DNA of 64,000 nucleotides from an uncultured Paracoccaceae bacterium (GTDB taxonomy: Bacteria > Pseudomonadota > Alphaproteobacteria > Rhodobacterales > Rhodobacteraceae): the NCBI GenBank assembly GCA_943787785.1, contig CALSNT010000004.1:1-64000 (forward strand). The letters are read 5' to 3'. Below the pieces are notes generated by a model. That model saw nothing but the letters and a program-made list of their open reading frames with translations. It made no database searches and was not told where the DNA came from. Shown piece by piece: positions 1 to 7,977 of this stretch. Each line of letters starts with the position of its first letter. Position 1 is the first letter of the stretch. The position numbers and the translations under genes were made by a program.

Positions 1-788
1 AAGTGATCAATGCGTAGGGCTGCGTTTTCCGATAGCCCGACTTTCCGGTAATGTATCGCGACAACTTCGGATGAACCCAAGGCAAAAACCGGCGCGCCAC
101 TGGACCCCCCCTGCGTGTCACAGATGTGGAATACGTCGATCTGCGATAATCGGGTGGAACGGCATTGACCGCCCGCGCTGACAACCATCGGAAACCCGAG
201 TGGATGGTGCATGATTGCAAGGGAGTCACCATCAAGTGGGGCATCGTTTGACAGCTGCACCGTGCCCCAGGTTTTGCCCGGATCGCCTGACTTAACTCGC
301 AAGATGACATAGTCCGGCGGGCCTTCAGGCCCCGGTGTCCCAAACTCAATCGGCGAAGACGTGGCGACTTCGTATTGGTCGGTTCCTTCTTTCACCCCTG
401 CCGAAAGATATCCCATCCACAACACACCGGCTCGCGCAAGGTTGTTCCCGGACGCATCAAATATGCAGTGCGCGTTTGTTAAGATCAGATCGTCGGACAC
501 AAGAGCAGCTGTGCAATATGCGGGGTTTCCGCTTTTGAATTCCACGGCCAGTCGTCCGATTGGGCGGGCCAGCTGGCGATAAAAGGCCTGGGGGTTAAAT
601 TGGTTCAGCGGTGTGGTGTCGTCGTCACCGACCAGCTGTTCTAGGCCCGAACTCTCAAACACCGGCGGGTCCAGGTCATAGATGGAGCCGAAGAATTCGA
701 TGCTTTGCGCGACTGCGCCGGAAAGCGGCGCGGTCAGAAACAGGACAAATCCGAAAAGGGACCAAGCCGTCCGCCGCCACTTCGCCAT
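1..788 (-). CDS. Secreted trypsin/V8-like serine protease, 3' end outside the window
   Basis: The minus strand is open from the ATG at 788 to the window edge (262 codons, no stop), so the C-terminus is missing. Residues 1-28 form a signal peptide (basic MAKWRR start, hydrophobic core, cleavage probably after AVA), so the product should act in the periplasm or outside the cell. The chymotrypsin-fold triad is visible: His in TNAHC (about residue 107), Asp in PPDYVILRV (about 159) and Ser in QGGSSGAP (about 230). This places it with S1/V8-like Glu-endopeptidase-type proteases, in which a Cys follows the catalytic His. The fold and the catalytic residues are seen directly; substrate and partner are unknown. 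There is no same-strand neighbour within the window, so no operon can be inferred. Confidence 0.85.
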   Translation of the reverse strand, partial: MAKWRRTAWSLFGFVLFLTAPLSGAVAQSIEFFGSIYDLDPPVFESSGLEQLVGDDDTTPLNQFNPQAFYRQLARPIGRLAVEFKSGNPAYCTAALVSDDLILTNAHCIFDASGNNLARAGVLWMGYLSAGVKEGTDQYEVATSSPIEFGTPGPEGPPDYVILRVKSGDPGKTWGTVQLSNDAPLDGDSLAIMHHPLGFPMVVSAGGQCRSTRLSQIDVFHICDTQGGSSGAPVFALGSSEVVAIHYRKVGLSENAALRIDH

Positions 789-972
789 GTGCCCCCCTGT
801 ATGCTCTGGTCCCTAGGCCTACAGCCTAGGCTGATTTGCCCTTGGACTGTATATTAAATTGACTCCACCAAATGGGCGCTCAGGCCAGCGGTTCAAGTAG
901 TCCGCCCGATGGCCCGTCTAGCCGGCACCGTCGCGCGACACACCACGACGCGCCGGAAACAAAGGGGAAGAC

Positions 973-1269
973 ATGACTACCGACAAAGTTCACATCTTCA
1001 GCAAGCAATGCCAGGCCCCGCGCTGTCAGGCAAAATCAAAGCGATCAGGCACCCAGTGCCGCAGGGCCGCGGTGCGGGGTATGCGGGTATGTCGTACCCA
1101 CGGCGGTGCCTCCACCGGCCCAAAGACGACAGAGGGCCGCGCGCGATGTGGTGCTGCCAAGACTGTTCATGGTCGCCAGACCCGAGAGAAACGCCGGAAA
1201 CGCGCCGAGAAGCTACGGGAACTCCGGGGCCTGGAGGGCGCGATGAAATTGCTGGGGATGTTTGAGTGA
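973..1269 (+). CDS. HGGxSTG domain small protein
   Basis: A 98-residue basic protein with the motif CRTHGGASTGPKT (residues about 39-52). It is preceded by regularly spaced cysteines (CQAPRCQAKSKRSGTQC), which suggests a small zinc-binding fold. The C-terminal third is a highly charged KRRKRAEKLRELRGLEG helix. It matches the short HGGxSTG family, common in alphaproteobacterial genomes and phages, whose function is not established. GGGG precedes the ATG with about 5 nt spacing, which supports this start. It stands alone, between the divergent protease and a region of gene debris. Confidence 0.75.
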   Translation: MTTDKVHIFSKQCQAPRCQAKSKRSGTQCRRAAVRGMRVCRTHGGASTGPKTTEGRARCGAAKTVHGRQTREKRRKRAEKLRELRGLEGAMKLLGMFE

Positions 1270-1346
1270 CGCCCCGTCGCAAAATTAAACGCCGCAGGAT
1301 ACGAACATAGCGGGTCATTCGTGGTTATTAGGGTTCGGGCATGGCC

Positions 1347-1497
1347 GGGCTTTTGTGCCTATACGAATGTCGTCCAACCAGTTTCCAGTGTAGCGTAGAG
1401 CCTCTCGGCACCCGGCACCCGGGCGTCTACCCACCGGAGGTTTGCCATGACGCAGGGTTTTGTGTGCCTGTACGAATGCGGCCGCCCCGGTTTCAGT
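1347..1497 (+). repeat. Imperfect direct repeat of about 43 bp (copies at 1347-1389 and 1455-1497)
   Basis: Two copies of a GGGYTTTTGTG-like segment lie 108 bp apart. Both continue with GCCT-TACGAATG and end in a GTTTC-CAGT-like tail. Read in the frames starting at 1341 and 1447, each encodes a CLYEC motif followed by a Pro/Phe stretch (LLCLYECRPTSF versus FVCLYECGRPGF). The differences include third-position changes, so the peptide similarity may have been kept. No known repeat family is recognised. Confidence 0.5.
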
Positions 1498-1554
1498 CCG
1501 CGACGCCCTCGGCGCCCCGCATCGCCCGGTCAGCTTTATTTTGTGAGTATGTGA
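1447..1554 (+). CDS. Candidate 35-residue peptide with CLYEC motif
   Basis: A short ORF starts at ATG 1447 after a good ribosome binding site (CCGGAGG, about 6 nt upstream) and ends at TGA 1552-1554. The product begins MTQGFVCLYEC and is rich in Arg and Pro in its second half. Its N-terminal part resembles the peptide encoded by the upstream repeat copy at 1341. No family is recognised. The RBS and the repeated motif are the only support; it may be non-coding debris next to the truncated DUF2182 gene. Confidence 0.3.
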   Translation: MTQGFVCLYECGRPGFSPRRPRRPASPGQLYFVSM

Positions 1555-1589
1555 TCAGGTCAGGGTAGTGGGCCTGGCAGCGGTCATGG

Positions 1590-1790
1590 ATGATGTTTGA
1601 AGGTGGATATTGCGTGGGCTGTTGTTGGGCGCTGATGGGGCTTCTGTTCGTGGCCGGCGTTATGAATGCCATCTGGATTGCCGCAATCGCGATCTATGTT
1701 CTCGCAGAAAAAGTGCTGCCCGCGGGACAGATCATTTCAAAAACCACCGGCCTGGGGTTGATCGGCTTGGGCCTGTGGCTGCTCATCTGA
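1590..1790 (+). pseudogene. C-terminal remnant of a DUF2182 membrane protein
   Basis: The 66-residue reading frame starts abruptly with GGYCVGCCWALM followed by a hydrophobic LLFVAGVMN segment, then VLAEKVLPAG and a final membrane helix. This resembles the C-terminus of DUF2182 proteins (predicted metal-binding integral membrane proteins, normally about 250 residues). In frame, an upstream stop lies at 1566-1568 and no N-terminal portion is seen in any frame between 1270 and 1590, so the gene is truncated rather than frameshifted. There is no convincing RBS at 1590. It sits 22 bp upstream of the MddA-like gene and may have shared its transcript. Confidence 0.55.
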
Positions 1791-1812
1791 AACAGCAAAA
1801 CGGAGATCAATC

Positions 1813-2580
1813 ATGGGACGGACAATTACCTTCTTTTACGGGATTGTGGCCTACGTCATTTTCCTAGCCAGCTTCCTTTACGCAATCGGGTTTGTCGGGA
1901 ATTTCCTGGTGCCCAAGGGCATTGATGACGGCGTCCAGGGCCCGATCGTGGCATCCATGATTATTAACCTGTTGCTGCTGTCGGTCTTTGCCATCCAGCA
2001 TAGTGTTATGGCCCGCCCCGGGTTCAAACGCATTTGGACCCGGCTCATTCCCAAATCGGCCGAGCGTTCGACTTATGTGCTGCTCTCCAGCTTCGCGCTG
2101 GTTCTGATCTACGCGCTCTGGCGACCGATCACCGGGGTTATCTGGGATCAAAGCGGAACCACCTTGGGCGTGGTCCTTCTGGCCGTTCACTGGGCTGGCT
2201 GGCTTATCGTCCTGACATCGACCTTCATGATCGACCACTTCGATCTTTTCGGGTTGAAGCAGGTCTATTCCAACCTAACGCGAACGGAGTTCCGGCCGTT
2301 GGGCTTTCGCAAGGTTCTGTTCTACCGCCTGGTTCGCCACCCGATCATGTCCGGCTTTCTCATCGCCTTCTGGGCTGCACCGACGATGACGGTCGGTCAC
2401 CTTCTGTTTGCCGCCGTCACCACGGCTTACATCTTTGTCGCGGTGAAGCATTTCGAAGAAAGGGACCTAGTTGCTGAAATCGGGGACGATTATCTCGCCT
2501 ACCAGGAAGAGGTTGGGGCCTTCATTCCGGGCATAGACAAAGCGCGGCGGCAGCCCACGGCGACAGGCCTTTCAGAATAG
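1813..2580 (+). CDS. mddA: MddA-like methanethiol S-methyltransferase (membrane)
   Basis: A 255-residue integral membrane protein with 5-6 hydrophobic helices. Landmarks are FLYAIGFVGN (about 20-30), FAIQHSVMARPGFKR (about 60-75), ERSTYVLL, a STFMIDHFDLFGLKQVY segment (about 135-152), YRLVRHPIMSGF (about 175-187) and a C-terminal HFEERDLVAEIGDDYLAYQ. The RHP and EERD elements are typical of the NnrU/ICMT-like membrane methyltransferase superfamily. The AIQHSVMARP and FDLFGLKQVY stretches fit the MddA branch, which methylates methanethiol to dimethyl sulfide using S-adenosylmethionine. An RBS (GGAG, 7 nt) supports ATG 1813. Assignment is by remembered family pattern; an uncharacterised isoprenylcysteine-methyltransferase-like enzyme is the alternative. 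Confidence 0.68.
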   Translation: MGRTITFFYGIVAYVIFLASFLYAIGFVGNFLVPKGIDDGVQGPIVASMIINLLLLSVFAIQHSVMARPGFKRIWTRLIPKSAERSTYVLLSSFALVLIYALWRPITGVIWDQSGTTLGVVLLAVHWAGWLIVLTSTFMIDHFDLFGLKQVYSNLTRTEFRPLGFRKVLFYRLVRHPIMSGFLIAFWAAPTMTVGHLLFAAVTTAYIFVAVKHFEERDLVAEIGDDYLAYQEEVGAFIPGIDKARRQPTATGLSE

Positions 2581-3196
2581 GCAGGGATTTTCTGGTGGCC
2601 AACCACTCAGGCCTTGCTCTGGTGGGCCAGCAAGACTGCGCAGTCGTCGAAGGGCAAGTGCGGTCGCTGCGTCACAGATTGCTTGCCCACACAATGACGT
2701 CAAGCCACGGCCACATCTTGAGGGCTGTGACTCATTACAACTGAAAGGAACTCGACGGATTAAGTCTTCCGGCCGGGCCTGAACCGGTCGTTCGCCTCGC
2801 TGATTACGGCCGGCGGCTTCGGGCTCGTTGCCGTCATCTGAGTCTTTTTGTCAGATGACGGGTCTGGCTTGTCGAGCGGTCATAGACGGGCGACGATCCC
2901 CGAATTCGGGCTTGAAGGACCGCTTTTGTCGAAGGCGGACACCGGTGAAATTTGAGGCTATGACTGAGATGCGGGACAAAGCAGCCAAACAACCCGCCGC
3001 AGCCAATTTCGGCTTTGTGAACAGAGTCTGGCGCGCAGAAGATCAACTTTGGCTCGGCTCCTTTTTCGCTTGCCGATTACTCGGCCCAGATACCGACAGC
3101 GCAGCAAGATCAATACCGCGAAACTTCAACCAGATATGCCAAACTCTCTTAGGTCAGGTCGCCGTTAATCCCAATCACCCCGACGACCGAAAGATC
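2581..3196. other. 616-bp intergenic stretch without a supported gene
   Basis: Long forward frames cross this region but have atypical composition and lie antisense to the TRAP genes further on, so I do not call them. The only clear structure is the hairpin at 2832-2860. The segment around 2870-2950 resembles low-information spacer DNA. No tRNA, IS end or promoter is recognised. Confidence 0.5.
2832..2860. terminator. 10-bp perfect inverted repeat with T-rich loop
   Basis: CGTCATCTGA (2832-2841) and TCAGATGACG (2851-2860) are exact reverse complements separated by a 9-nt loop containing TTTTT. There is no U-tract after the stem on either strand, so it is not a classical intrinsic terminator. 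It could be a transcript-end structure between the convergent mddA-like and DUF1330 genes, or a protein-binding palindrome. Confidence 0.35.
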
Positions 3197-3502
3197 CTAT
3201 TTGGTGAATTCACCAGCTTGAAGGATCACGGTTTCAACTTCACCTGCGCCGTTTTTGCGGCGGTGGCGGGCGGCCTCATTGTATTCGTCGGACTGGAAGC
3301 AGCCGACCCCGGCTTCAAATGTCGGGAACTCGATGACAACGAAGCGCTGGAATTTCGCTGGCCCCTCCATCACCTGAAATTTGCCGCCGCGGGCCAGCAC
3401 CTTGCCGCCGTGACGCGCGATGATACCGGGCACTTGGTCGGTGTATTTCTTGTATTCGACAGGGTCGTTGATCAGGGATCGGGCAAGCCAATAAGCGGGC
3501 AT
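3197..3502 (-). CDS. DUF1330 family protein
   Basis: A 101-residue protein starting MPAYWLARSLINDP. It has the DUF1330 ferredoxin-like dimeric alpha/beta-barrel pattern: YKKYTDQVPGIIARHGGKVLARGG, then RFVVIEFPTFEAG and SDEYNEAARHRR. Family members are small stand-alone dimers of mostly unknown role, often found in catabolic operons. It lies 15 bp downstream of the TRAP large permease on the same strand and is probably the last gene of the operon that begins at 9138. A role in processing the transported compound is inference from position only. Confidence 0.85.
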   Translation of the reverse strand: MPAYWLARSLINDPVEYKKYTDQVPGIIARHGGKVLARGGKFQVMEGPAKFQRFVVIEFPTFEAGVGCFQSDEYNEAARHRRKNGAGEVETVILQAGEFTK

Positions 3503-3517
3503 CAGACGTCTCCGGGG

Positions 3518-4867
3518 TTACATCAGCAAGTCAGGCAGATAATTCGAGATCTGCGGGAAGGCGACGATCAGCAGGACCGCCAGCAGCATGATCCCCCAAT
3601 AGGGCACAGAGGCGACAAAGATCTTCTGCACGCCCACGTCGTCATCATTGATCGCCGCTTTGACCGTGTAGATCAGCAATCCGAAGGGCGGTGTCAGCAG
3701 CCCTGCTTCAATCGCGATAATACCGACGATGGCGAAACTCAGCTGGTCAAAACCGAAAGCGAGCGCGACCGGTTCGACGATGGGCACGGTCAGCAGCATG
3801 ATCGAGATGCTGTCAATGATCATCCCCAGCACAAACCAGATCAAGATGATGATCGCCAGAACAGTGAAAGGGGCCAGACCGCTTTCGGTGAAGAATGTCC
3901 GGATTGCTGAGGTCACGCCAGTCATCGCCAGCGTGCGCGAATAAAGCGCAGCCAGCAGCAGCAGGATCAGAATCGGAGCGGCGGTCTTGCCGACGGCATA
4001 GATAGCGTCGATGAACGCGCGCCAACGCATGCCCTTGAACAGCGCCAGGATCAACGCCAATGCAGCCCCAGCGCCGGCTCCTTCGGTGGGCGTGAAGATG
4101 CCAAACCAAATGCCGCCAAGCACCGCCGAAATAATGCCGCCCACGCCGATCAGCGAGGCGAGGAATTGTCCGGTCGGAAGCTCGGCCTTTTCGGTATCAA
4201 TGCCACCCTCGACCTTCACTTCGTCGACGTGGGCGGCGCCCTCACCAACGGTCTCGGGGCGCAGGATTGCGACGATGACGATATAGCCGATAAACAGCGT
4301 CGCCAGCAGCGCGCCGGGCAGGACACCGGCCAGGAACAGGCGACCAATGGACTGCTCGGTCAGGATGCCCCAGACGATCATCAGGACCGAGGGCGGGATC
4401 AGCATGCCCAGACAGCTGGATCCGGCGATAGCGCCAAGGGCGAAGCCCCGGTCATAATTATGCGCCTTCATTTCCGGATAGGCGATGCGGCTGAATGCGG
4501 CGGCCGAGGCGATAGAAACCCCGGTGACAAATGAAAACACCGTGTTGCCCAGCACCGTCGCAATCGCCAACCGCGCCGGTATCCGCCGCAGCCCTTTGTT
4601 GATCGCCACGTAGATGTCGGTAATCGCCCCGGATCGCCCGATGAACTCGCCCATCAGCATAAACAGCGGGATCACCGCGAAGGTAAAATCGCGCAACGCC
4701 TCGGCCGCGGTCGAGGCGATCATCCGTTCGACAATCGTCACGTTCCCGGTGACCATGAAGATGCCGATGGCGCTGGTTACGCCCAGCGCGATCGCCACGT
4801 GGACACCCAGCAGGACGAGGCCAAGCAGTAGCGCGATGATCAGACCGGCGGTCGAGACGTCAAACAT
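3518..4867 (-). CDS. dctM: TRAP transporter large permease (DctM family)
   Basis: A 449-residue, strongly hydrophobic protein with about 12 membrane helices. It has the DctM hallmarks FAVIPLFMLMGEFIGRSG near residue 65-82, GSSCLGMLIPPSVLMIVWG near 150-168 and LLTPPFGLLIYTVK near 400. It forms the ion-coupled channel of a tripartite ATP-independent periplasmic transporter that imports organic acids or polar solutes. The small permease gene ends 12 bp upstream and the binding-protein gene precedes that, giving the order P-Q-M. A short charged insert (about residues 205-225, VGEGAAHVDEVKVEGG) lies in a loop. The substrate cannot be read from this subunit. Confidence 0.95.
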   Translation of the reverse strand: MFDVSTAGLIIALLLGLVLLGVHVAIALGVTSAIGIFMVTGNVTIVERMIASTAAEALRDFTFAVIPLFMLMGEFIGRSGAITDIYVAINKGLRRIPARLAIATVLGNTVFSFVTGVSIASAAAFSRIAYPEMKAHNYDRGFALGAIAGSSCLGMLIPPSVLMIVWGILTEQSIGRLFLAGVLPGALLATLFIGYIVIVAILRPETVGEGAAHVDEVKVEGGIDTEKAELPTGQFLASLIGVGGIISAVLGGIWFGIFTPTEGAGAGAALALILALFKGMRWRAFIDAIYAVGKTAAPILILLLLAALYSRTLAMTGVTSAIRTFFTESGLAPFTVLAIIILIWFVLGMIIDSISIMLLTVPIVEPVALAFGFDQLSFAIVGIIAIEAGLLTPPFGLLIYTVKAAINDDDVGVQKIFVASVPYWGIMLLAVLLIVAFPQISNYLPDLLM

Positions 4868-4879
4868 TCCGAGTTCCGA

Positions 4880-5380
4880 TCACAGGTCCAGCCGCTCGAC
4901 CCGCAGGTCGAAAATCTCGACCAGCGACAATAGCAGATAATTCAGGCCTGCAAGACCAGCGCCCAGCAGGATGGCAAAGCGGGTCGGCCAGACAGGCACG
5001 CGCAACGCGCCTTCGCCATCAAATTCGCCATTAGCGAAAGATCGCATAGCAGGCGTGATCCCGGCCTTCAGCAGGAACAGAAAGAACGCCGCGCCCAATA
5101 CCAGCCCAAAGATCAGCAACGTTTTCTGAATCGGTTTGGGCATCATCACGACCAGGAAGTCGGCCCGCAACATCGACTGGCTTCGCACAGCAAACCCGAC
5201 CTGCATGAAGACGATCATCACCACCGAATTCGCGACGATCTCCTTGGTGCCGGAAATCGGCATGTTGAGGGCGCGAAAGATGATGTCGGCCAGAATGAAA
5301 AAGCACAGGAAGAACGCCCAGACCGCCCCGAAAATCATCAGGAATTTCGTCAGCCGGTCGGCCAGGCGGATCAGCGCCAT
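4880..5380 (-). CDS. dctQ: TRAP transporter small permease (DctQ family)
   Basis: A 166-residue protein with four predicted membrane helices, of usual length for DctQ. It has the pattern FFILADIIFRALNMPISGTKEIVANSVV in the first half, MQVGFAVRSQSMLRAD, and a C-terminal hydrophobic segment. It pairs with the adjacent DctM subunit in the inner membrane. It lies 51 bp after the binding-protein gene and 12 bp before dctM, in one operon. No unusual features were seen. Confidence 0.93.
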   Translation of the reverse strand: MALIRLADRLTKFLMIFGAVWAFFLCFFILADIIFRALNMPISGTKEIVANSVVMIVFMQVGFAVRSQSMLRADFLVVMMPKPIQKTLLIFGLVLGAAFFLFLLKAGITPAMRSFANGEFDGEGALRVPVWPTRFAILLGAGLAGLNYLLLSLVEIFDLRVERLDL

Positions 5381-5431
5381 GTCAGCCCCAATTCGGGTTT
5401 GGCGCAGCCCCGAAAGGCTGCGCCGGTTGCA

Positions 5432-6493
5432 TTACTGGACGCTGTAGCGCACCGGCCATTCGTAGCCGTTGGCCTCGGCCCGATCCAGCACCAGGTTCAG
5501 CACCTGGCTGGCGGGCAGGCCCTGACTATCAAGATCCGCTGCCAGCGACTGCGGCCATTCGGCCAGCGATTCCGCCCAGGCCTTGCGCACGGCGGGGTCG
5601 ATCTCTGTCACAGTGATGGTGTCGCGCAGGACGTCGACCAGACGGTCATATTCCGAGGCGTTCACGCTGCCGGTCTGCTCTTCGAAATCGGCCGCAACTT
5701 CCAGCAGGATCTCTTTGAAGTCATCCGGCAGGCCATCATAGGTGTCCTTGTTCATGGTCAGCCCGTGCCACGTCATCGAGCCAAAGCCGATCAGCGTGTA
5801 GTAGGGGCCGGGTTCGTACAGCTTCAGGTTCACCCAGGCCGACGGGAACATGATCCAGCCTTCATAGACGTTGGTCTTCATCTCGGTATAGGCGGTCGCC
5901 AGCGACGACTGGACTTCCGAGACACCGGCCAGCTTCAGCCAGTTCAGGTTCAGACCTGCACCGGCGATCTTCTGTCCCTGCAGGTCCGACAGATCGCTCC
6001 AAGGGAACGAGGTCCCGAGGTTATAGCCACCATCGGCAATCCGGCTCAGCAGCACCTGATTGAACTTGTCCTCGAACACGTCCGACAGATACGGCACTTC
6101 GGCATAAACCTCTTGCGCCACTTTCAGCGATGTTTCCGGGTCCATTGTGCCGAACGGCAGCATCACCTGGAAAGCATGCAACGGCAGGTTCGACGGCTCG
6201 AAGCAGAAGCACATGCCGCCGATGTCGAGGATGCCGTCCTGGACGCCCTCGAGCACCTCGGTCACCTTGACGATGGAGCCAGAGTAGCCCTCGACAAAGT
6301 TCACCGTGTGGTCGGTGCGCTCTTCGACCCGCTTTTTCAGCTCGGCCTGGAAGTAGTCGATCATCAGACCTGCATAAACCACGCCTGGCGGGTGGCCCGA
6401 GCCGATCCGTAGGTTGATGTCGTCGGCACTGGCCGCCGTGGCCCCCAGCGTAAGCGCAACGGCTGCCGCTGTGGATTTCACTAGGTTTCTCAT
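5432..6493 (-). CDS. dctP: TRAP transporter periplasmic substrate-binding protein (DctP family)
   Basis: A 353-residue secreted protein. Residues 1-23 (MRNLVKSTAAAVALTLGATAASA) form a signal peptide. The mature part has the DctP signatures LRIGSGHPPG near the start, AGLNLNWLKLAGV around 165-178, AYTEMKTNVYEGWIMFPSAW around 190-210 and LTMNKDTYDGLPDDFKE near 250, which are ligand-binding cleft and hinge elements. The absence of an obvious Arg in the usual carboxylate-clamp position cannot be judged without alignment. A GGGAGG-like RBS precedes the ATG at 6493. It is followed by the membrane subunits. The upstream lyase and dehydrogenase genes suggest the substrate is a hydroxylated or sugar-type carboxylic acid, which is inference. 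Confidence 0.92.
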   Translation of the reverse strand: MRNLVKSTAAAVALTLGATAASADDINLRIGSGHPPGVVYAGLMIDYFQAELKKRVEERTDHTVNFVEGYSGSIVKVTEVLEGVQDGILDIGGMCFCFEPSNLPLHAFQVMLPFGTMDPETSLKVAQEVYAEVPYLSDVFEDKFNQVLLSRIADGGYNLGTSFPWSDLSDLQGQKIAGAGLNLNWLKLAGVSEVQSSLATAYTEMKTNVYEGWIMFPSAWVNLKLYEPGPYYTLIGFGSMTWHGLTMNKDTYDGLPDDFKEILLEVAADFEEQTGSVNASEYDRLVDVLRDTITVTEIDPAVRKAWAESLAEWPQSLAADLDSQGLPASQVLNLVLDRAEANGYEWPVRYSVQ

Positions 6494-6567
6494 GGTTTTC
6501 CTCCCTTAGAAAACAGATGCGGGGTCAGGCCCCATTCGTGTCGCAGTCCCGATCTTGACGCCGGGTC

Positions 6568-7020
6568 TCAAGCCGCTGATTCAAGCCTCATTTCGTCAGG
6601 TATCTCAAGGGCTTCGTTGGTTCCGTCGAGGAATTCGACGGTGGCGAATGACAGGTCGGTATCGCCAATGTTCTCGACCGAATGGACCATGTGGTCGCCG
6701 GGGCCGTAGTGGAAGTGCTTGGTCTCGCCGACGAAGTGTTCCGTGTCGCGAATCTCTCCGGACGAGAAGTATCCACGCGCCTTTCCGGCGCTCAGCGCTG
6801 ACCAGAAATAGGGGTTCACGTGGCGGTGAAACGCGCAGCGCGTTCCGGCCGGGATGTGCAGATGCCAGACGCGAACGCGGTCGGTCTCCGACACCAGGAT
6901 TGATCCGACGCAGCCGTTGGAATGGCCGGCCAGCATTTCTTCATACAACCCGTCCGGCCAATGGGTGAACGCCGCCGGATCGGGGTTGGTTTCGATGTGG
7001 TCGGGGCCGTGCTCGGCCAT
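6568..7020 (-). CDS. Cupin domain protein
   Basis: A 150-residue single-domain cupin. Metal-ligand motif 1 is seen as HIPAGTRCAFHRHVNPYFW (two His, about residues 55-75) and motif 2 as HYGPGDHMVHSVENIGDTD (His about 105-115), preceded by TKHFH. Such small cupins act as isomerases, dioxygenases or lyases on sugars and acids. I start it at ATG 7020 because AAAGGAG lies 5 nt upstream; the ATG at 7038 overlaps the previous stop (ATGA) and is the alternative. It sits between the DHDPS-like gene and dctP in one operon, so it probably acts on the same imported compound. The precise reaction is unknown. Confidence 0.85.
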   Translation of the reverse strand: MAEHGPDHIETNPDPAAFTHWPDGLYEEMLAGHSNGCVGSILVSETDRVRVWHLHIPAGTRCAFHRHVNPYFWSALSAGKARGYFSSGEIRDTEHFVGETKHFHYGPGDHMVHSVENIGDTDLSFATVEFLDGTNEALEIPDEMRLESAA

Positions 7021-7034
7021 GGTCGCTCCTTTCG

Positions 7035-7961
7035 TCATTCGGCAGCCACCTGGGTGGCCAGCGCGTCAAGATCAGCCCGCAAGTCGGCGACCTGCGCTGC
7101 GGTGAGTTCCACCAGTGGCGGGGCCATACGGGTCCAGCTGTCGTCGCCACTGCGCCAGGCCTCGATCTGCTTCATGGCGGGCATTAGCGGGTATTTCCCG
7201 GCCATTGTGCGCGCGGCTTTGACTGCCACCATTGCGGCATCGCGAGCGGCCCCAGCAGGTGCCTGAAGGGCGGCCTGAGCTTTGGCTCCAAAAGCGTTTG
7301 TAGATCCGGAAATTATCCCGGCGGCTCCGATATCCTTGCCATCCCACAGCATCGCCTCGGATGACGGGTAGACGTCAAAATCTTCGGCCACGCCGCCGGT
7401 GGCTTCAATGATCGCGCGGGATTGCTCGAACTCGCCGCTGGAGTCCTTAAGGCCTGCGATAACTGGTCCGAATGCCTCACGCAGGCGCAGCACCAGTTCG
7501 GGCGATAGAGGGACGCCCGACATCTGCGGGAAGTGGTAGAGGTAGACGCGCAGGTCGTCGCGCCCGATCCACTCGACCAGATTGGCGTAGTAACGGAACA
7601 ACCCCTCGTCCGAGGGGTCTTTGTAATAGTATGGTGGCAGGACCAGCACGTTTGTGAAACCAGCATCGGCTGCAGCTTTCGTCAGCGCCACGCAGTCGCC
7701 AGAGGCTGGAGCGCCGGTGCCGAAAATCACCCTGTCCGGAGCGATTCCGGCTTCAGCAAAGTGGCCGGGCAGGGCCAGTCGGTCTGACATCGCGATCGAG
7801 GTGCCCTCGCCAGTCGTGCCCGTCGGGGCGACGCCATCGCAGCCGCCTGCGGGAGACATCAGGTGTTGGCAATAGGAAATCAGTTTCGGCGAATCGAGCG
7901 CGCCGCTTTCGGTGAACGGAGTCACAGCGGCGGCATAGATGCCACGGCGGGCTTTGGTCAT
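7035..7961 (-). CDS. DHDPS/NAL-family lyase or dehydratase
   Basis: A 308-residue TIM-barrel enzyme. It shows the class I aldolase-type features of the dihydrodipicolinate synthase/N-acetylneuraminate lyase family: GVAPTGTTGEG (about 40-50), the Tyr-containing YLYHFPQMSGVPL (about 133-145) and the Schiff-base Lys in AGLKDSSGEFEQ (about 165-175). The genuine DapA is probably elsewhere, since this copy is in a TRAP catabolic operon. A 2-keto-3-deoxy-sugar acid aldolase, dehydratase or related decarboxylating activity is therefore more likely than lysine synthesis (inference). The start at 7961 gives the family-typical MTKARRGIYAAAVTPF; the open frame continues upstream without homology because it overlaps the dehydrogenase gene. 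Confidence 0.88.
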   Translation of the reverse strand: MTKARRGIYAAAVTPFTESGALDSPKLISYCQHLMSPAGGCDGVAPTGTTGEGTSIAMSDRLALPGHFAEAGIAPDRVIFGTGAPASGDCVALTKAAADAGFTNVLVLPPYYYKDPSDEGLFRYYANLVEWIGRDDLRVYLYHFPQMSGVPLSPELVLRLREAFGPVIAGLKDSSGEFEQSRAIIEATGGVAEDFDVYPSSEAMLWDGKDIGAAGIISGSTNAFGAKAQAALQAPAGAARDAAMVAVKAARTMAGKYPLMPAMKQIEAWRSGDDSWTRMAPPLVELTAAQVADLRADLDALATQVAAE

Positions 7962-7977
7962 CAGGGCAAGCCTTGCT

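Noticed and set aside
2828-3910. A 360-codon forward frame
   Set aside because: It lies antisense to DUF1330 and dctM, has His/Asp/Gln-rich low-complexity composition and no recognisable motif.
6568-7020. Cupin as a DMSP lyase (DddW/DddQ/DddL type)
   Set aside because: The region after the HxH metal motif reads VNPYFW rather than the E-x-Y pattern I expect for DMSP lyases, and the neighbours are sugar/acid enzymes.
7035-7961. DapA for lysine synthesis
   Set aside because: Family residues fit, but it lies in a TRAP catabolic operon away from dapF, so a catabolic lyase is more likely.
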